NCBI GenBank assembly: GCA_937902315.1
Contig: CALGUG010000017.1
Span: 1 to 58,076 of the forward strand
DNA: 58,076 nt
DNA from: an uncultured Chloroflexales bacterium
GTDB taxonomy: Bacteria > Chloroflexota > Chloroflexia > Chloroflexales > Chloroflexaceae
Direction: 5' to 3'
Below are positions 24,214-33,361 of the stretch, piece after piece. A program made the position numbers and the translations under genes. Below the pieces are notes generated by a model. It was not told the origin of the DNA and ran no database searches. It saw only the letters and a list, made by a program, of their open reading frames with translations. How positions within the stretch are numbered: the first letter of the stretch is position 1; each line of letters starts with the position of its first letter.

Positions 24214-25404
24214 CTAGCCAGCGCTCGCTTCGCCCTCAGCGCGTCGCTTTGTGATCACCATGCGTACCACGTTGAGCGCGACGAACAGCCACATAACAGC
24301 GGCCAAGAGCGCCATGCTACTGCTTGGGCTGCTATATTCCAACAAGGTGCCCTGCAACCAAGGCAGAATCGTTGCTCCTACGCTGCCCATCGCCGAGGCG
24401 ACGCTGGTCGCCGTACTGGGTGTGCGTTTAAAGGTCTGGGTAATGATCGCCATAGCGGTGGGGTACATCGGCCCGAACACCAAGCCGAGAAAGAGCACGC
24501 AGAGAAAAGTGAGCTGTTGGTTGCCCGCGCTCAGCAAGAAGGCGATAAAGCCGAAGCTGACGGCCAACGAGCAGATCTGGAACAGGCGGCCCGCTCCGAT
24601 GCGCGTACCAAAGATCGCGGCTACAACGCGCCCGATCGTCATACAGATCCAGAGCGCCGAGTTCATCTGCGCGGCGACGGCCGTGCTGATCGGCAGGCTA
24701 TGTTCGAGATAGCTTGTGATCCAGCCGCTGTAGCCGACCTCGACGCCGGTGTAGAGCAGCACCATACTGCCGCACAGCCAAAGCAGCGGATCGTGCAGCG
24801 GGCTGCTGTAGAGAGCGTTTGGCTCGCCGCGCCGCACCACACCGGGCAGTTTGCCGTCGAGCAGTAAGATCAGCGGCAGCTGCAAGATCAGCATACCCAC
24901 CCCGAGCCAGATCACAGGCAGGGCTGTCTCCCAGCGCGCTAGAGCGAGGCTGGCCAGCGCCGGGCTGGTGATCGCACCGATTCCATAAAAGACATTGAGC
25001 ATATTGAAGGCCGATGCGCTTCGTTCGGCGAAGACGCGCGCCACCAAAAGATGCGAGGTGATCGAGAGCGTGCCTCGCCCGATTCCGCTTATGGCTGCAC
25101 AGGTTAGCGTAAGCCACAGCGCCTGACTACTGATCATGCCTGCGCTGCCGAGCGCAAGAATGATCATGCCCACCATCATAACCGCGCGTTGGCCGAAGCG
25201 ATCGTTGAAGTAGCCGCCGAGCAGTTGGGCGCCGATTCCGCCGATATACATAGCCGAGAAGAGCGCGCCGATTCCGGCCAGGCTACTAGCATTGTTGGCT
25301 GCGAGATTGGGCAGGGCAGGCCCGACGCCTGCGGTTACAATGCCCAGTGTGCCCATTGCAAAGCCCGCAATCAGCAGCGCACCTGTTGCTGAAACTTTTG
25401 ACAT
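24214..25404 (-). CDS. Major facilitator superfamily transporter
   Basis: A 396-residue protein with about 12 membrane helices. The MFS loop 2-3 motif appears as GGYFNDRFGQRAVMMVG (about 63-79), and a second copy-like GRVVAAIFGTRIG lies in the C-terminal half, supporting the duplicated 6+6 layout. It resembles sugar/FucP-like or drug MFS permeases without clear specificity. No strong ribosome binding site precedes the ATG. A terminator-like hairpin with a T run lies 17-45 bases upstream of the start on the same strand, so expression may be attenuated. Confidence 0.8.
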   Translation of the reverse strand: MSKVSATGALLIAGFAMGTLGIVTAGVGPALPNLAANNASSLAGIGALFSAMYIGGIGAQLLGGYFNDRFGQRAVMMVGMIILALGSAGMISSQALWLTLTCAAISGIGRGTLSITSHLLVARVFAERSASAFNMLNVFYGIGAITSPALASLALARWETALPVIWLGVGMLILQLPLILLLDGKLPGVVRRGEPNALYSSPLHDPLLWLCGSMVLLYTGVEVGYSGWITSYLEHSLPISTAVAAQMNSALWICMTIGRVVAAIFGTRIGAGRLFQICSLAVSFGFIAFLLSAGNQQLTFLCVLFLGLVFGPMYPTAMAIITQTFKRTPSTATSVASAMGSVGATILPWLQGTLLEYSSPSSSMALLAAVMWLFVALNVVRMVITKRRAEGEASAG

Positions 25405-25420
25405 ACATTGTTCTGCTTAG

Positions 25421-25449
25421 AAAAAAAGAAAGGAAGCCTAGTGGCTTCC
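25421..25449 (-). terminator. Intrinsic terminator in the leader of the MFS gene
   Basis: On the minus strand GGAAGCC, loop ACTA, GGCTTCC, then TTTCTTTTTTT, ending 17 bases before the MFS start codon. A TATGAT -10-like hexamer lies further upstream near 25485-25490. The hairpin would end transcripts before the gene unless antitermination occurs. Confidence 0.7.
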
Positions 25450-25499
25450 CATCCTTGGGGCGTAAACTATGGCGTTATCATACCACACTGTCTCCTAGG

Positions 25500-26004
25500 C
25501 GATCGATGCTCCTTCTGATCCTCTTTGGCTGAGCTAAACTACACAAATTCTCCCCATCTCTTGTTATCCGTTGGCGTTTACATCTTTCGAAACTAGCAAA
25601 GAACTAGCGGATTCGCCATAAGCCATGCAATAAAACTATTATTCAAAAGTGTTCAATATGATAGTACGAATAAGTATTGTAAGTAAATGATCGTTAAAAG
25701 AGAAAACTCTACGATATCTTAACAAAATTCGTGGAATAATTGCCTTTATGGATGCGTTTGTTGAATATAGAAACGATAAATTATCGTATTAAATTAAATA
25801 GTAATTAAAGTTGTATTTTATCGTTTCGTTCTGTAACCTAAATTTTATGTGGTATTTTTTGAAATATAAGGAATGTTTTGTAATAAGGATTGAGAGCACT
25901 TTTTGTCGTTAGCTTCTACATTCTAACAGTCCGTCTTCATTCTGAAGCATATGTGTTTTACACTGGCTTAAGAGGCTCGTTTGGGCGGCTGAGAGAGGGA
26001 ATGT
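25500..26004. other. AT-rich intergenic region upstream of the STAND gene
   Basis: From about 25560 to 25960 the base composition is strikingly AT-rich relative to nearly all other intergenic DNA here, matching the AT-rich 3' part of the STAND gene. No ORF, RNA gene or clear promoter is recognised. It may be imported DNA. Confidence 0.5.
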
Positions 26005-29000
26005 ATGAGTGATGAACGATCTGAACTGCTTAAAAATCTAGAACTCTTACGTGATCGCCTCCGTCATGATCATGAGCAGCGCGCTATTCATCGAGATACT
26101 TACCTTCCCTACCATATAGTCTATGATATTAGAATTCTTCAGGGAGAAATAGCTGCGCTTAAACAACGTCTCTATGAGCTTGGAATTACGGTTGAAGATC
26201 TTCCCGACGAGCTTCCACGCGACAATCGCCCCATTGGCTGTCCTTACCCTGGTATGCGCCCATTTTTTGCTTGGGAGACGAGCCATTTCTATGGGCGTAG
26301 CAAGGAGATAGAGCATCTACGTCAAGTTATTCGTTATCAGCATTTGATTGTTGTGATCGGCTCTTCGGGTAGCGGTAAATCGTCAATGATTACGGCTGGT
26401 CTGTTACCCAAACTCGCTGATCGCGAAGCTGGTACTTGGCTTATTCACCAAATGCGCCCCGGCACTACTCCTCTTCTCAGCCTTCAGCGTCTATTATCGA
26501 TCAAGCAGAGCGAGCAACAGACAATCGACTATGCCCAAGCTATAGAAACACCATTGCTTCGAGTGCAGGCTCAGCGCTGTCTGATCTTTATCGATCAGTT
26601 TGAAGAGCTGTTTGCGCAGACGGCCCCTGAAGAGCAAAAAGCCTTTATAAAAGCTATTCTGGCATTAAGCAAGCACCCTAATTGTGTGCTTATTCTAAAC
26701 TTGCGAGCCGATTTTTACCAAGACTTTTTAGAAAGCGAGCTTTGGCCGATTACGGATAGCCAACGCCTTGAGATCGGCCCTCTACGAGGTGCCAATTTAC
26801 GCAGTGCGATCGAACAACCTGCGCTTGATGTTGGTGTAGAACTGGAACCCGCTTTGGTCGAGCGCTTGTTGGCCGATGTTGCCAATGAACCGGGTGTACT
26901 ACCACTGCTCCAAGAGACATTGATTTTGCTTTGGGAGCAGATGAAGCCCCAAAATCGTATGTTGCGTTTGCGCGACTACGAAGGCATGAGCGAAGAGACA
27001 ACCTCTGGATTGCATGTCGCTATCGCCTTATTGGCTGATAAAGCGCTTGCTGATCTTACGGAAAATGCTCAGCCTCATGCTCAGGCTCAGGTTCGTCTAA
27101 TCGCTCAGCGGATCTTTATGCGCCTTGTACAGTTTGGCCAAGGTCGTCCCCATACTCGACGCCAACAAACGATCGCCGATCTGCGTGCCGCCAACGATGA
27201 TCCAACAATCTTTGTCTATACGCTAGATACTCTTAAAGCACATCGCTTAGTGACTGTGGATCGCCATCTCGAAGCGAGAGATGCCGTGGTTGATCTGGCC
27301 CACGAAGCCTTGATTAGCGCTTGGCCCACCTTTAAAGCCTGGTTGAAGGAATACCAAATCGCCGAGCAGTTTCGACGGCGTTTGCAGGATCAGTTGAGCG
27401 AATGGAAGGAACGCCGAGCTGCAGGGCGCTCGGGCGGATTGCTCGATCAAGATGAGCTGCAAGAAGCGCAACAGTGGCTGGCGAGCAATGCCGCTCAGAT
27501 CTTAGGTTACGATGCTGAGCTTTTGGACTTTATCAAACAGAGCGAGCTGGCGATTAATCCCGGCTGGAATCGTATTGGTCTGATAACCTTGCTGGCGGCG
27601 GCGCTTGGTCTAACTGCTTCGATCGGCTGGTTGATCTTTGGCTTGTTGACTGCCAACCTTCCAGAGCGATTTGAACAGTCGGCTGTGCTGATTATTTTGA
27701 TCTGTATTGCCCTCTTTCTGCTTGGCTTATGGTTCCTTTTGCGACGTTCAGAAGCTTATCAATTGCAGCGCCTTAGTCAAACGATACGGCGTAGACCGTT
27801 CAGCCTTACCAGTTTAAATAGCTTCTTCCTGCTGGCCATAGTCTTATGGAGTACTTCTGGTTGGCATTGGCTGCAAAGCGAGTATAGATGTCGAGAATTG
27901 GACTTTCGTCATAATGTGAAAACTATAGTGATTACAAATACAGATCTTGATCCTGAAGAAGAAAAGGCTCAACAAAAGCTTATATTTACAGGTAATTTTG
28001 CAAATATGGTTAAAAATATTGATCCTTCAGTAGATGTGCATATTATTCTGGATATAATTGATCTTCAGGAGTGTGCTCGCTTTATTGATTATAGAGCAGA
28101 TATATCTATAGATGATAGTGATTCTCTTTATAGAATTTTTAGGTTAAATTTATTCCAAAACGGGAAAGGACATCTAAAAAAGGATACTATTACAAGTTAT
28201 ACTTCCTGTATAACCTTGGCAAAATTTGTAAATATTATTGCAGAAACACTTCAATATCATAAGAAAGAATATGCAGTTTTATTTGAAAACACTGCATGTG
28301 AGTATGATAATGAATTGAATAAGGCTGATAGTCACGCAATGAATCAGAAATATGATAAAGCTGAATATATATATCGAAAAATATTAAAAGAAGATCCTGG
28401 AAATATTAGAGCTAGAATGGGTTTGTTAAATGTTATGAACAAAATGGGAAGATATGATGCATCGATTAACTTGTTGCAAGAAGATTTCCCGAGAAATATT
28501 GAATTTGATTATTGGATACAATCTGGGTTGATAACATCTTGTATTTTGGCGGAGGAATACGATTGCGCGGAAGAAGCGGCTAAGACAATCATTAATAGTG
28601 GCTTCAAAGTGATAAATGGTTATATAGATATTATTTCAGTTTATAGAGAAAAAGAACAATATGATTTAGCAGAACTATATATACGTGAAGCAGAAATGGT
28701 CTTGGGAGATCTTGATCCAACGAGCGATAACTATAATAGATATAAATATATGATCATGAAACAGAAAGGAACGATTCTCTTTTATAGTCAACGTTATCCT
28801 GAGGCTCAAGCTCTATTTGATCAGGTATTTCCTGCAAGGGAAGAGTTGGGAATAGAAGAGGAGATTCTTTATTACCAAGCGAGAATAAAGGAGGAACAAA
28901 AAGACTTTGAAGGTGCATGTGAGAAATATAGATATCATATAGCATATGCTAGGTTAGATACATCGCTTCCGGGCACCTTGAAACGTTTAAAGTTCTCAGA

Positions 29001-29028
29001 AGAACGTTTCAAGACTTTAGGGTGTTGA
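26005..29028 (+). CDS. STAND NTPase (nSTAND1-type) with membrane helices and TPR-like C-terminus
   Basis: A 1007-residue signal-transduction ATPase. An N-terminal helical region (about 1-75) is followed by the nSTAND1 opening YPGMRPFFAWETSHFYGR, Walker A GSSGSGKSS (119-127) and Walker B CLIFIDQFEELF (192-203). The winged-helix and helical part runs to about 515, including VVDLAHEALISAWP. Three hydrophobic helices follow (about 523-548, 560-579, 605-622), then an extracytoplasmic or C-terminal part ending in TPR-like repeats (about 780-990; YDKAEYIYRKILKEDPGN). DNA to about 27870 has the GC and codon use of its neighbours. After that it is AT-rich with many AGA and ATA codons, pointing to a transplanted sensor domain. 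STAND proteins often act in antiviral or conflict systems as oligomerising switches. No effector domain is recognised; the membrane segment may itself be the effector. GAGAGAGGGA precedes the ATG. Confidence 0.85.
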   Translation: MSDERSELLKNLELLRDRLRHDHEQRAIHRDTYLPYHIVYDIRILQGEIAALKQRLYELGITVEDLPDELPRDNRPIGCPYPGMRPFFAWETSHFYGRSKEIEHLRQVIRYQHLIVVIGSSGSGKSSMITAGLLPKLADREAGTWLIHQMRPGTTPLLSLQRLLSIKQSEQQTIDYAQAIETPLLRVQAQRCLIFIDQFEELFAQTAPEEQKAFIKAILALSKHPNCVLILNLRADFYQDFLESELWPITDSQRLEIGPLRGANLRSAIEQPALDVGVELEPALVERLLADVANEPGVLPLLQETLILLWEQMKPQNRMLRLRDYEGMSEETTSGLHVAIALLADKALADLTENAQPHAQAQVRLIAQRIFMRLVQFGQGRPHTRRQQTIADLRAANDDPTIFVYTLDTLKAHRLVTVDRHLEARDAVVDLAHEALISAWPTFKAWLKEYQIAEQFRRRLQDQLSEWKERRAAGRSGGLLDQDELQEAQQWLASNAAQILGYDAELLDFIKQSELAINPGWNRIGLITLLAAALGLTASIGWLIFGLLTANLPERFEQSAVLIILICIALFLLGLWFLLRRSEAYQLQRLSQTIRRRPFSLTSLNSFFLLAIVLWSTSGWHWLQSEYRCRELDFRHNVKTIVITNTDLDPEEEKAQQKLIFTGNFANMVKNIDPSVDVHIILDIIDLQECARFIDYRADISIDDSDSLYRIFRLNLFQNGKGHLKKDTITSYTSCITLAKFVNIIAETLQYHKKEYAVLFENTACEYDNELNKADSHAMNQKYDKAEYIYRKILKEDPGNIRARMGLLNVMNKMGRYDASINLLQEDFPRNIEFDYWIQSGLITSCILAEEYDCAEEAAKTIINSGFKVINGYIDIISVYREKEQYDLAELYIREAEMVLGDLDPTSDNYNRYKYMIMKQKGTILFYSQRYPEAQALFDQVFPAREELGIEEEILYYQARIKEEQKDFEGACEKYRYHIAYARLDTSLPGTLKRLKFSEERFKTLGC

Positions 29029-29066
29029 TAGGCGTAATGTTTCTATTAATGATTGTGAGGAAAACT

Positions 29067-29516
29067 ATGGTTAAACGTAAGCCTAACCCTACTTCTAGCA
29101 TGGTACCTTCTAAAGAACATACAGTTCCAGAAGAGCAAGTTCTTTCGGAATCTTCAGGTCTACCTTCTTCCATAACGGAAATGCCCGAGGAAAAACTAGA
29201 TTCTCGACTAGCTTCTACTGCTATTAGAAATAGGAAGCCCCATAGAAGGCCAAAAGACCCACCCCCACCCCCCTGTCCGAAAGGGATGGTTCTTGTAGAG
29301 GATCCACTATCAGGTACAAAATATTGTTCCAATATAAAGCCTTTACTGTTCAGGATTATGCCTACAACTGGCAATATTTGTATTAGTGACGAAGGTTCTA
29401 TTGAACCAGAAGCTTTAGTAGACTTGCTTAGGCTTCAAAGGGTTCTTGAAGAAAATAAACGTCAAGTTGATGATATCATTCGACAAGTTACTGAGATGCG
29501 ACCTCAACAGCAGTAA
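29067..29516 (+). CDS. Small hypothetical protein paired with the STAND gene
   Basis: No family recognised. The 149-residue product has a polar, disordered N-terminal half (many Ser, Pro, Glu). A basic RNRKPHRRPKD stretch follows, then a run of five prolines, then PKGMVLVEDPLSGTKYC with two cysteines, and a C-terminal predicted coiled coil (LVDLLRLQRVLEENKRQ...). The frame is open from GTG 29022, overlapping the STAND stop, but ATG 29067 follows GTGAGGA at good spacing. Base composition matches the AT-rich 3' half of the STAND gene, with only 38 bases between them, so the two probably form one operon and were acquired together. Confidence 0.6.
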   Translation: MVKRKPNPTSSMVPSKEHTVPEEQVLSESSGLPSSITEMPEEKLDSRLASTAIRNRKPHRRPKDPPPPPCPKGMVLVEDPLSGTKYCSNIKPLLFRIMPTTGNICISDEGSIEPEALVDLLRLQRVLEENKRQVDDIIRQVTEMRPQQQ

Positions 29517-29634
29517 AGAATTGCTAGCTACACTTTAAAGCAGGTGTAATAGGCTTTGTAAAACAACTGACTGTGAATAGAAGTTATCTCAAAAACGGTA
29601 TACTGTCTCCAGAGAGAAGAGAAAGGAGACTGAA

Positions 29635-29850
29635 ATGGATATCACCGACGAACAGTGGGCAGTAGTTGAACTCTTGATTATTCGGCCAGCGCCGCGAGCA
29701 GATGGAAAAGGGCGACCACGATAAGATGATCGGGCACTGCTCAATGGCATGATCAGGATCTTGTGAACGGATGTACCGTGGGCTGATCTGCCAGATCGCT
29801 ATCCACCCTACCAGAGCGTGCATCGACGCTTTCAAGCTATGGATCTCTAA
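29635..29850 (+). pseudogene. IS5-type transposase N-terminal remnant
   Basis: In one frame the sequence reads MDITDEQWAVVELLI, then APRADGKGRPR, a stop (TAA), DDRALLNGMIRIL, a stop (TGA), and TDVPWADLPDRYPP, then VHRRFQ before a final stop. This is the N-terminal DUF4096-like domain of IS5-family transposases with two internal stop codons, and the catalytic DDE domain is missing. An intact AAAGGAGA ribosome binding site precedes it. It sits directly after the STAND pair. Confidence 0.88.
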
Positions 29851-29852
29851 CG

Positions 29853-29891
29853 AAAGAGGGAGTGGAGGCTTCAAAGCTCCACTCCCTCTTT
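29853..29891. terminator. Long hairpin between the IS remnant and gyrB
   Basis: AAAGAGGGAGTGGAG (29853-29867) and CTCCACTCCCTCTTT (29877-29891) form a perfect 15-bp stem. TGTTTTTC follows on the plus strand; on the minus strand it lies 21 bases past the gyrB stop. Confidence 0.8.
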
Positions 29892-29911
29892 TGTTTTTCT
29901 ATCAAGTGCTT

Positions 29912-31861
29912 TTAGATATCCAAGTTGCGCACTTCGGCAGCGTGGGTTTGGATAAAGCGGCGGCGCGGCGGAACCAGATCGCCCATCAGCATGGTGAAGG
30001 TCTCGTCGGCCTGCTGGGCATCTTCCAAGGTCACTTGGAGGATGGTGCGGTTGGCTGGATTGAGGGTTGTATCCCAGAGCTGTTCGGGATTCATCTCTCC
30101 CAGACCTTTATAGCGCTGGATCGCGTTGCTGCGACCAATGCGCTCGCGCGCCTCTGGGTCGAGGCTGGCGAGGAATTCATCGCGCTCAGCATCGGAATAG
30201 GTATAAACGCTCTGCTTGCCGTGCTTGATCAGATAGAGCGGCGGCTGAGCGATATAGAGGTGACCATTGGTGATCAACGGGCGCATATAACGGAAGAAGA
30301 AGGTCAGCAACAGGGTGCGAATGTGTGCGCCGTCGACGTCGGCGTCGGTCATGATAACGATGCGATGGTAGCGTAGTTTCGAGAGATCGAACTGCTCACC
30401 CATCGATCCGCCGATCGCGGTGATCAGAGCGCGCACCTCGGCATTCGATAGCATCTTATCGAGGCGGCTCTTCTCGACGTTCAAGATCTTACCGCGCAGA
30501 GGCAATACGGCTTGGAAGCGGCGATCGCGGCCTTGCTTGGCGCTACCACCTGCCGAGTCACCCTCAACGATGTAAAGTTCACAGCGCGCCGGGTTGGTAT
30601 CTGAGCAGTCGGCCAGTTTGCCGGGCAGCGAGAAGCCTTCCATCGCGCTCTTGCGCGCCGTTTCGCGCACCTTCTGAACGGCCAAACGGGTGCGGGCGGC
30701 CGAGATAGTCTTCTCGATGATGCGGCGTGCATCTTGGGGGTTCTCGTCGAGCCAAGTAGCCAGAGCATCGCCGAGCGCAGCGCCCACAGCGCCGGTCGCC
30801 TCGGGGCTCACCAGCTTCTCTTTGGTTTGCGATGAGAACTGCGGGTTGCGCAGCTTGACGCTGATAACGGCGGTCAGACCTTCGCGCACATCGTCGCCCG
30901 TCAGGTTGGCCTCGTTCTCTTTGAGGAAGTTCTTAGCGCGAGCGTAGTTGTTGATAACACGAGTTAGCGCGGTGCGGAAGCCCGACACGTGCGAACCGCC
31001 ATCGGTATTGTTGATGTTGTTGGCAAAGGAGTAGACCGAATCGGTATCGTAGGAGTCGGTATACTGCAAGGCGATCTCAACCGCGACATCGTTGACGATC
31101 CGCTCGACATAGAAGGGTGTGCGGTGCAGCACATTGCGATCTTTGTTGAGGTGGCGCACATACGAGACGATACCACCTTCAAAATAGAAGTTCAGCTCTT
31201 TGTCGTCGCGCTCGTCGATAAAGCGGAAGCGCAGCTGCTTGTTGAGATACGACATCTCACGGAAGCGCTGAGCTAGAGTTTTAAAATTATAGTCGAGCGT
31301 CTGGATAATGCTGGTATCCGGCATAAAGGTGGTGATGGTGCCGTGCTTATCGGTCGGGCCGACGCACACGACCTCGCTGGTCGGTACACCTTCACTGTAC
31401 TCCTGATAGTAGTGCATGCCATCGCGTGCGTTGTGCACATCGACGCGCATGTAAGAGGAGAGAGCGTTAACAGCCGACACACCTACACCGTGCAGACCGG
31501 ACGATACTTTATAACCTGTGCCGCCGAATTTTCCACCGGCGTGCAGAATTGTCATAACCACTTGGAGGGTGCTGACGCCCATTTTGGGATGTATACCGGT
31601 TGGGATACCTTGGCCGTCGTCGGCAACTGTTACGGAGCCATCACGGTGGATGGTTACTTCGACGCTGGTTGCACGACCTGCCATTACCTCGTCGACGGAG
31701 TTATCGACCACCTCGCGTACCATCGTATGCAGGCCGTTGATATCGGTTGGGCCAATGTACATACCTGGGCGTTTACGCACAGCCTCCATACCTTCAAGAA
31801 CCTGAATCTGGTTCTCATCGTAGGTAGTTGTGCTGTTGGTGGTTGAAGTTTCTGATGTCAT
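29912..31861 (-). CDS. gyrB: DNA gyrase subunit B
   Basis: ATPase subunit of the type II topoisomerase that introduces negative supercoils. The 649-residue protein has the GHKL ATPase domain at the N-terminus: EGMEAVRKRPGMYIG (23-37), REVVDNSVDEVMAG, DDGQGIP (81-87) and SSGLHGVGVSAVNALS (120-135). The transducer follows, then the TOPRIM domain with EGDSAGGSAKQ and the DADVDGAHIRTLLL metal site, and the C-terminal RYKGLGEMNPEQLWDTT. This is the short form without the proteobacterial insertion. It could formally be ParE, but the motif wording favours GyrB. GAAGGGA precedes the ATG. It is separated from gyrA and recF, which are not in the window. Confidence 0.93.
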   Translation of the reverse strand: MTSETSTTNSTTTYDENQIQVLEGMEAVRKRPGMYIGPTDINGLHTMVREVVDNSVDEVMAGRATSVEVTIHRDGSVTVADDGQGIPTGIHPKMGVSTLQVVMTILHAGGKFGGTGYKVSSGLHGVGVSAVNALSSYMRVDVHNARDGMHYYQEYSEGVPTSEVVCVGPTDKHGTITTFMPDTSIIQTLDYNFKTLAQRFREMSYLNKQLRFRFIDERDDKELNFYFEGGIVSYVRHLNKDRNVLHRTPFYVERIVNDVAVEIALQYTDSYDTDSVYSFANNINNTDGGSHVSGFRTALTRVINNYARAKNFLKENEANLTGDDVREGLTAVISVKLRNPQFSSQTKEKLVSPEATGAVGAALGDALATWLDENPQDARRIIEKTISAARTRLAVQKVRETARKSAMEGFSLPGKLADCSDTNPARCELYIVEGDSAGGSAKQGRDRRFQAVLPLRGKILNVEKSRLDKMLSNAEVRALITAIGGSMGEQFDLSKLRYHRIVIMTDADVDGAHIRTLLLTFFFRYMRPLITNGHLYIAQPPLYLIKHGKQSVYTYSDAERDEFLASLDPEARERIGRSNAIQRYKGLGEMNPEQLWDTTLNPANRTILQVTLEDAQQADETFTMLMGDLVPPRRRFIQTHAAEVRNLDI

Positions 31862-31989
31862 GGTTTCCCTTCAGTGTGAGTATAGTGTACAAGCCATTGA
31901 TGGAGTTCAGCCCGCTTGTGCCTATAGCTCAACATAGACAAGCTTTCACATGGAAAGATCTATTCACGCATAGTTGACTTGGCAAAGTC

Positions 31990-32135
31990 GCATAGGATAG
32001 CCTGCGAGGGCGCATGGCCCTCGCCGTCGATTGGGCGTATATGCGTGTTTTTTGCTACTCGGTTTCGTGAGAAAGAGTTGTTAGGCACCCCGCTGTGCCG
32101 AACTTCAACACTTTCGTTGTAGGACGGTGCCTACA
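31990..32135 (-). other. Structured intergenic region upstream of gyrB
   Basis: Two elements: a GCGAGGGC/GCCCTCGC hairpin (32004-32024), and a larger fold closed by TAGGCACC (32082-32089) with GGTGCCTA (32126-32133). In the latter GGCAC can instead pair with GTGCC at 32095-32099. An inner CAAC/GTTG hairpin is also present. The region could be the 3' end of the membrane-protein transcript or the gyrB leader. No known RNA family is recognised. Confidence 0.4.
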
Positions 32136-32159
32136 CAAGAGGCTGCTTTGACCTATCGG

Positions 32160-33128
32160 TTAGGCAGCTTGCACGCTCTGGAGGCTAGATCGGAGCCGAT
32201 CTCGATAAAAGATCATGCGTGCTATCAGGAGACCTGTGCCGATATAGGCGCTACCAACACAAGCGATAACAAGACCGATCGATGAACTAGCGATCTGGTT
32301 CCATACCAAGCCCAAACCTTGACCGATAATCATGATCAAAATGACCAGAAAGAGGGTGGAAGTGAGATTGCGCGAGACCACTTGAATGCTTGTCATAACA
32401 GCTCGAAATGGGTCGACTCGGTCTAAGACCATCGCCTCGATCGCAAACGAGATATAGAGATTGATCCAGAAGCCAGCCAGCATAAAGAGCAGCATGGCGA
32501 TCTGCCCCAATCCAGGTGAAATCAGTGCTAGGATCGTTGAAAAGAGTACGGCAAAAAAGAATAGGATAAACCCAACGAAAAAGAGCATGATGACCCAGAC
32601 TAGAATGCGCCAAGTCACCTGCCAGATATCGTGTAGTGTAAAGCCGAGAACATTGCCTGGATCGCTGCGCAGTGTCGAAGCGATTTGAGGCAGATACAGC
32701 ACACTTGCGATGAATGCTCCTAAATTGATCAGCACAAGTAGGAGGAAGAACTGACCGACCGACGAGAGTGCAATATGATGAACCGTTTCAATGTTCCGAA
32801 AGAGACTGAGATGCGGAAAATAGGTGATAAGGAACAAAGGCGAACGGATATCGGCCTTCCCGATCACGTCGAATTGCTGTAACGTTGCCTCGAAAAGCTC
32901 CGGTGTTGTCGCTCCATTCGGGTTAGCCTCAAGCGCCTGCTGTTGAATGCTTAAGAACCACGTGCTAAAGTCTTGCAGTAATGGCCCCACCGATATGGGG
33001 GTTCCAAAGGCAAGATACAGGTTGATAAGTAGTGGAATAGTGATGACCCATACTCGTTTATTGAGTGCAGTGTAACCTGCGCTGAGGGTATCGATCACAG
33101 ATAAGGTTTGTGGCTTTGCAATCGTCAA
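32160..33128 (-). CDS. Multi-pass membrane protein of unknown function
   Basis: A 322-residue protein with about six to seven hydrophobic segments: near 25-50, 125-150, 170-200, 205-235, 255-275 and 280-305. The first 110 residues contain one helix followed by a soluble loop rich in polar residues. The layout (glycerophosphoryl-diesterase-like membrane domain or DUF975-type) is familiar for bacterial membrane proteins of unknown role, but no confident family is assigned. Translation starts at TTG 33128, placed by a strong AAGGAGG seven bases upstream. A TATAAT on the minus strand (near 33155-33160) is a likely -10. It is transcribed towards gyrB with a structured gap between them. Confidence 0.65.
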   Translation of the reverse strand: MTIAKPQTLSVIDTLSAGYTALNKRVWVITIPLLINLYLAFGTPISVGPLLQDFSTWFLSIQQQALEANPNGATTPELFEATLQQFDVIGKADIRSPLFLITYFPHLSLFRNIETVHHIALSSVGQFFLLLVLINLGAFIASVLYLPQIASTLRSDPGNVLGFTLHDIWQVTWRILVWVIMLFFVGFILFFFAVLFSTILALISPGLGQIAMLLFMLAGFWINLYISFAIEAMVLDRVDPFRAVMTSIQVVSRNLTSTLFLVILIMIIGQGLGLVWNQIASSSIGLVIACVGSAYIGTGLLIARMIFYRDRLRSSLQSVQAA

Positions 33129-33361
33129 ATCCTGCCTCCTTCATACGTCTTTATTATACCATATTTGGCGCCTTTTGGGAAGATTTTAGTACATTTGTAT
33201 CGAAATTTACCCCCTATTTTGTACGCCAATTTGCTCCCTCCTGGAGCTAACAATTATAGACTGATCTTGCTTTACAACCTGCGATCGCTTCGATTGTAAT
33301 CTGGCTTGCTGCTTTAGCGACGCTGAGTGTTGGCCTGTCTCTGCTACATTTTGCTTTGTAG

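Noticed and set aside
29635..29850. Active insertion sequence
   Set aside because: The transposase frame has two internal stops and ends without a DDE domain, and no second inverted repeat is evident.
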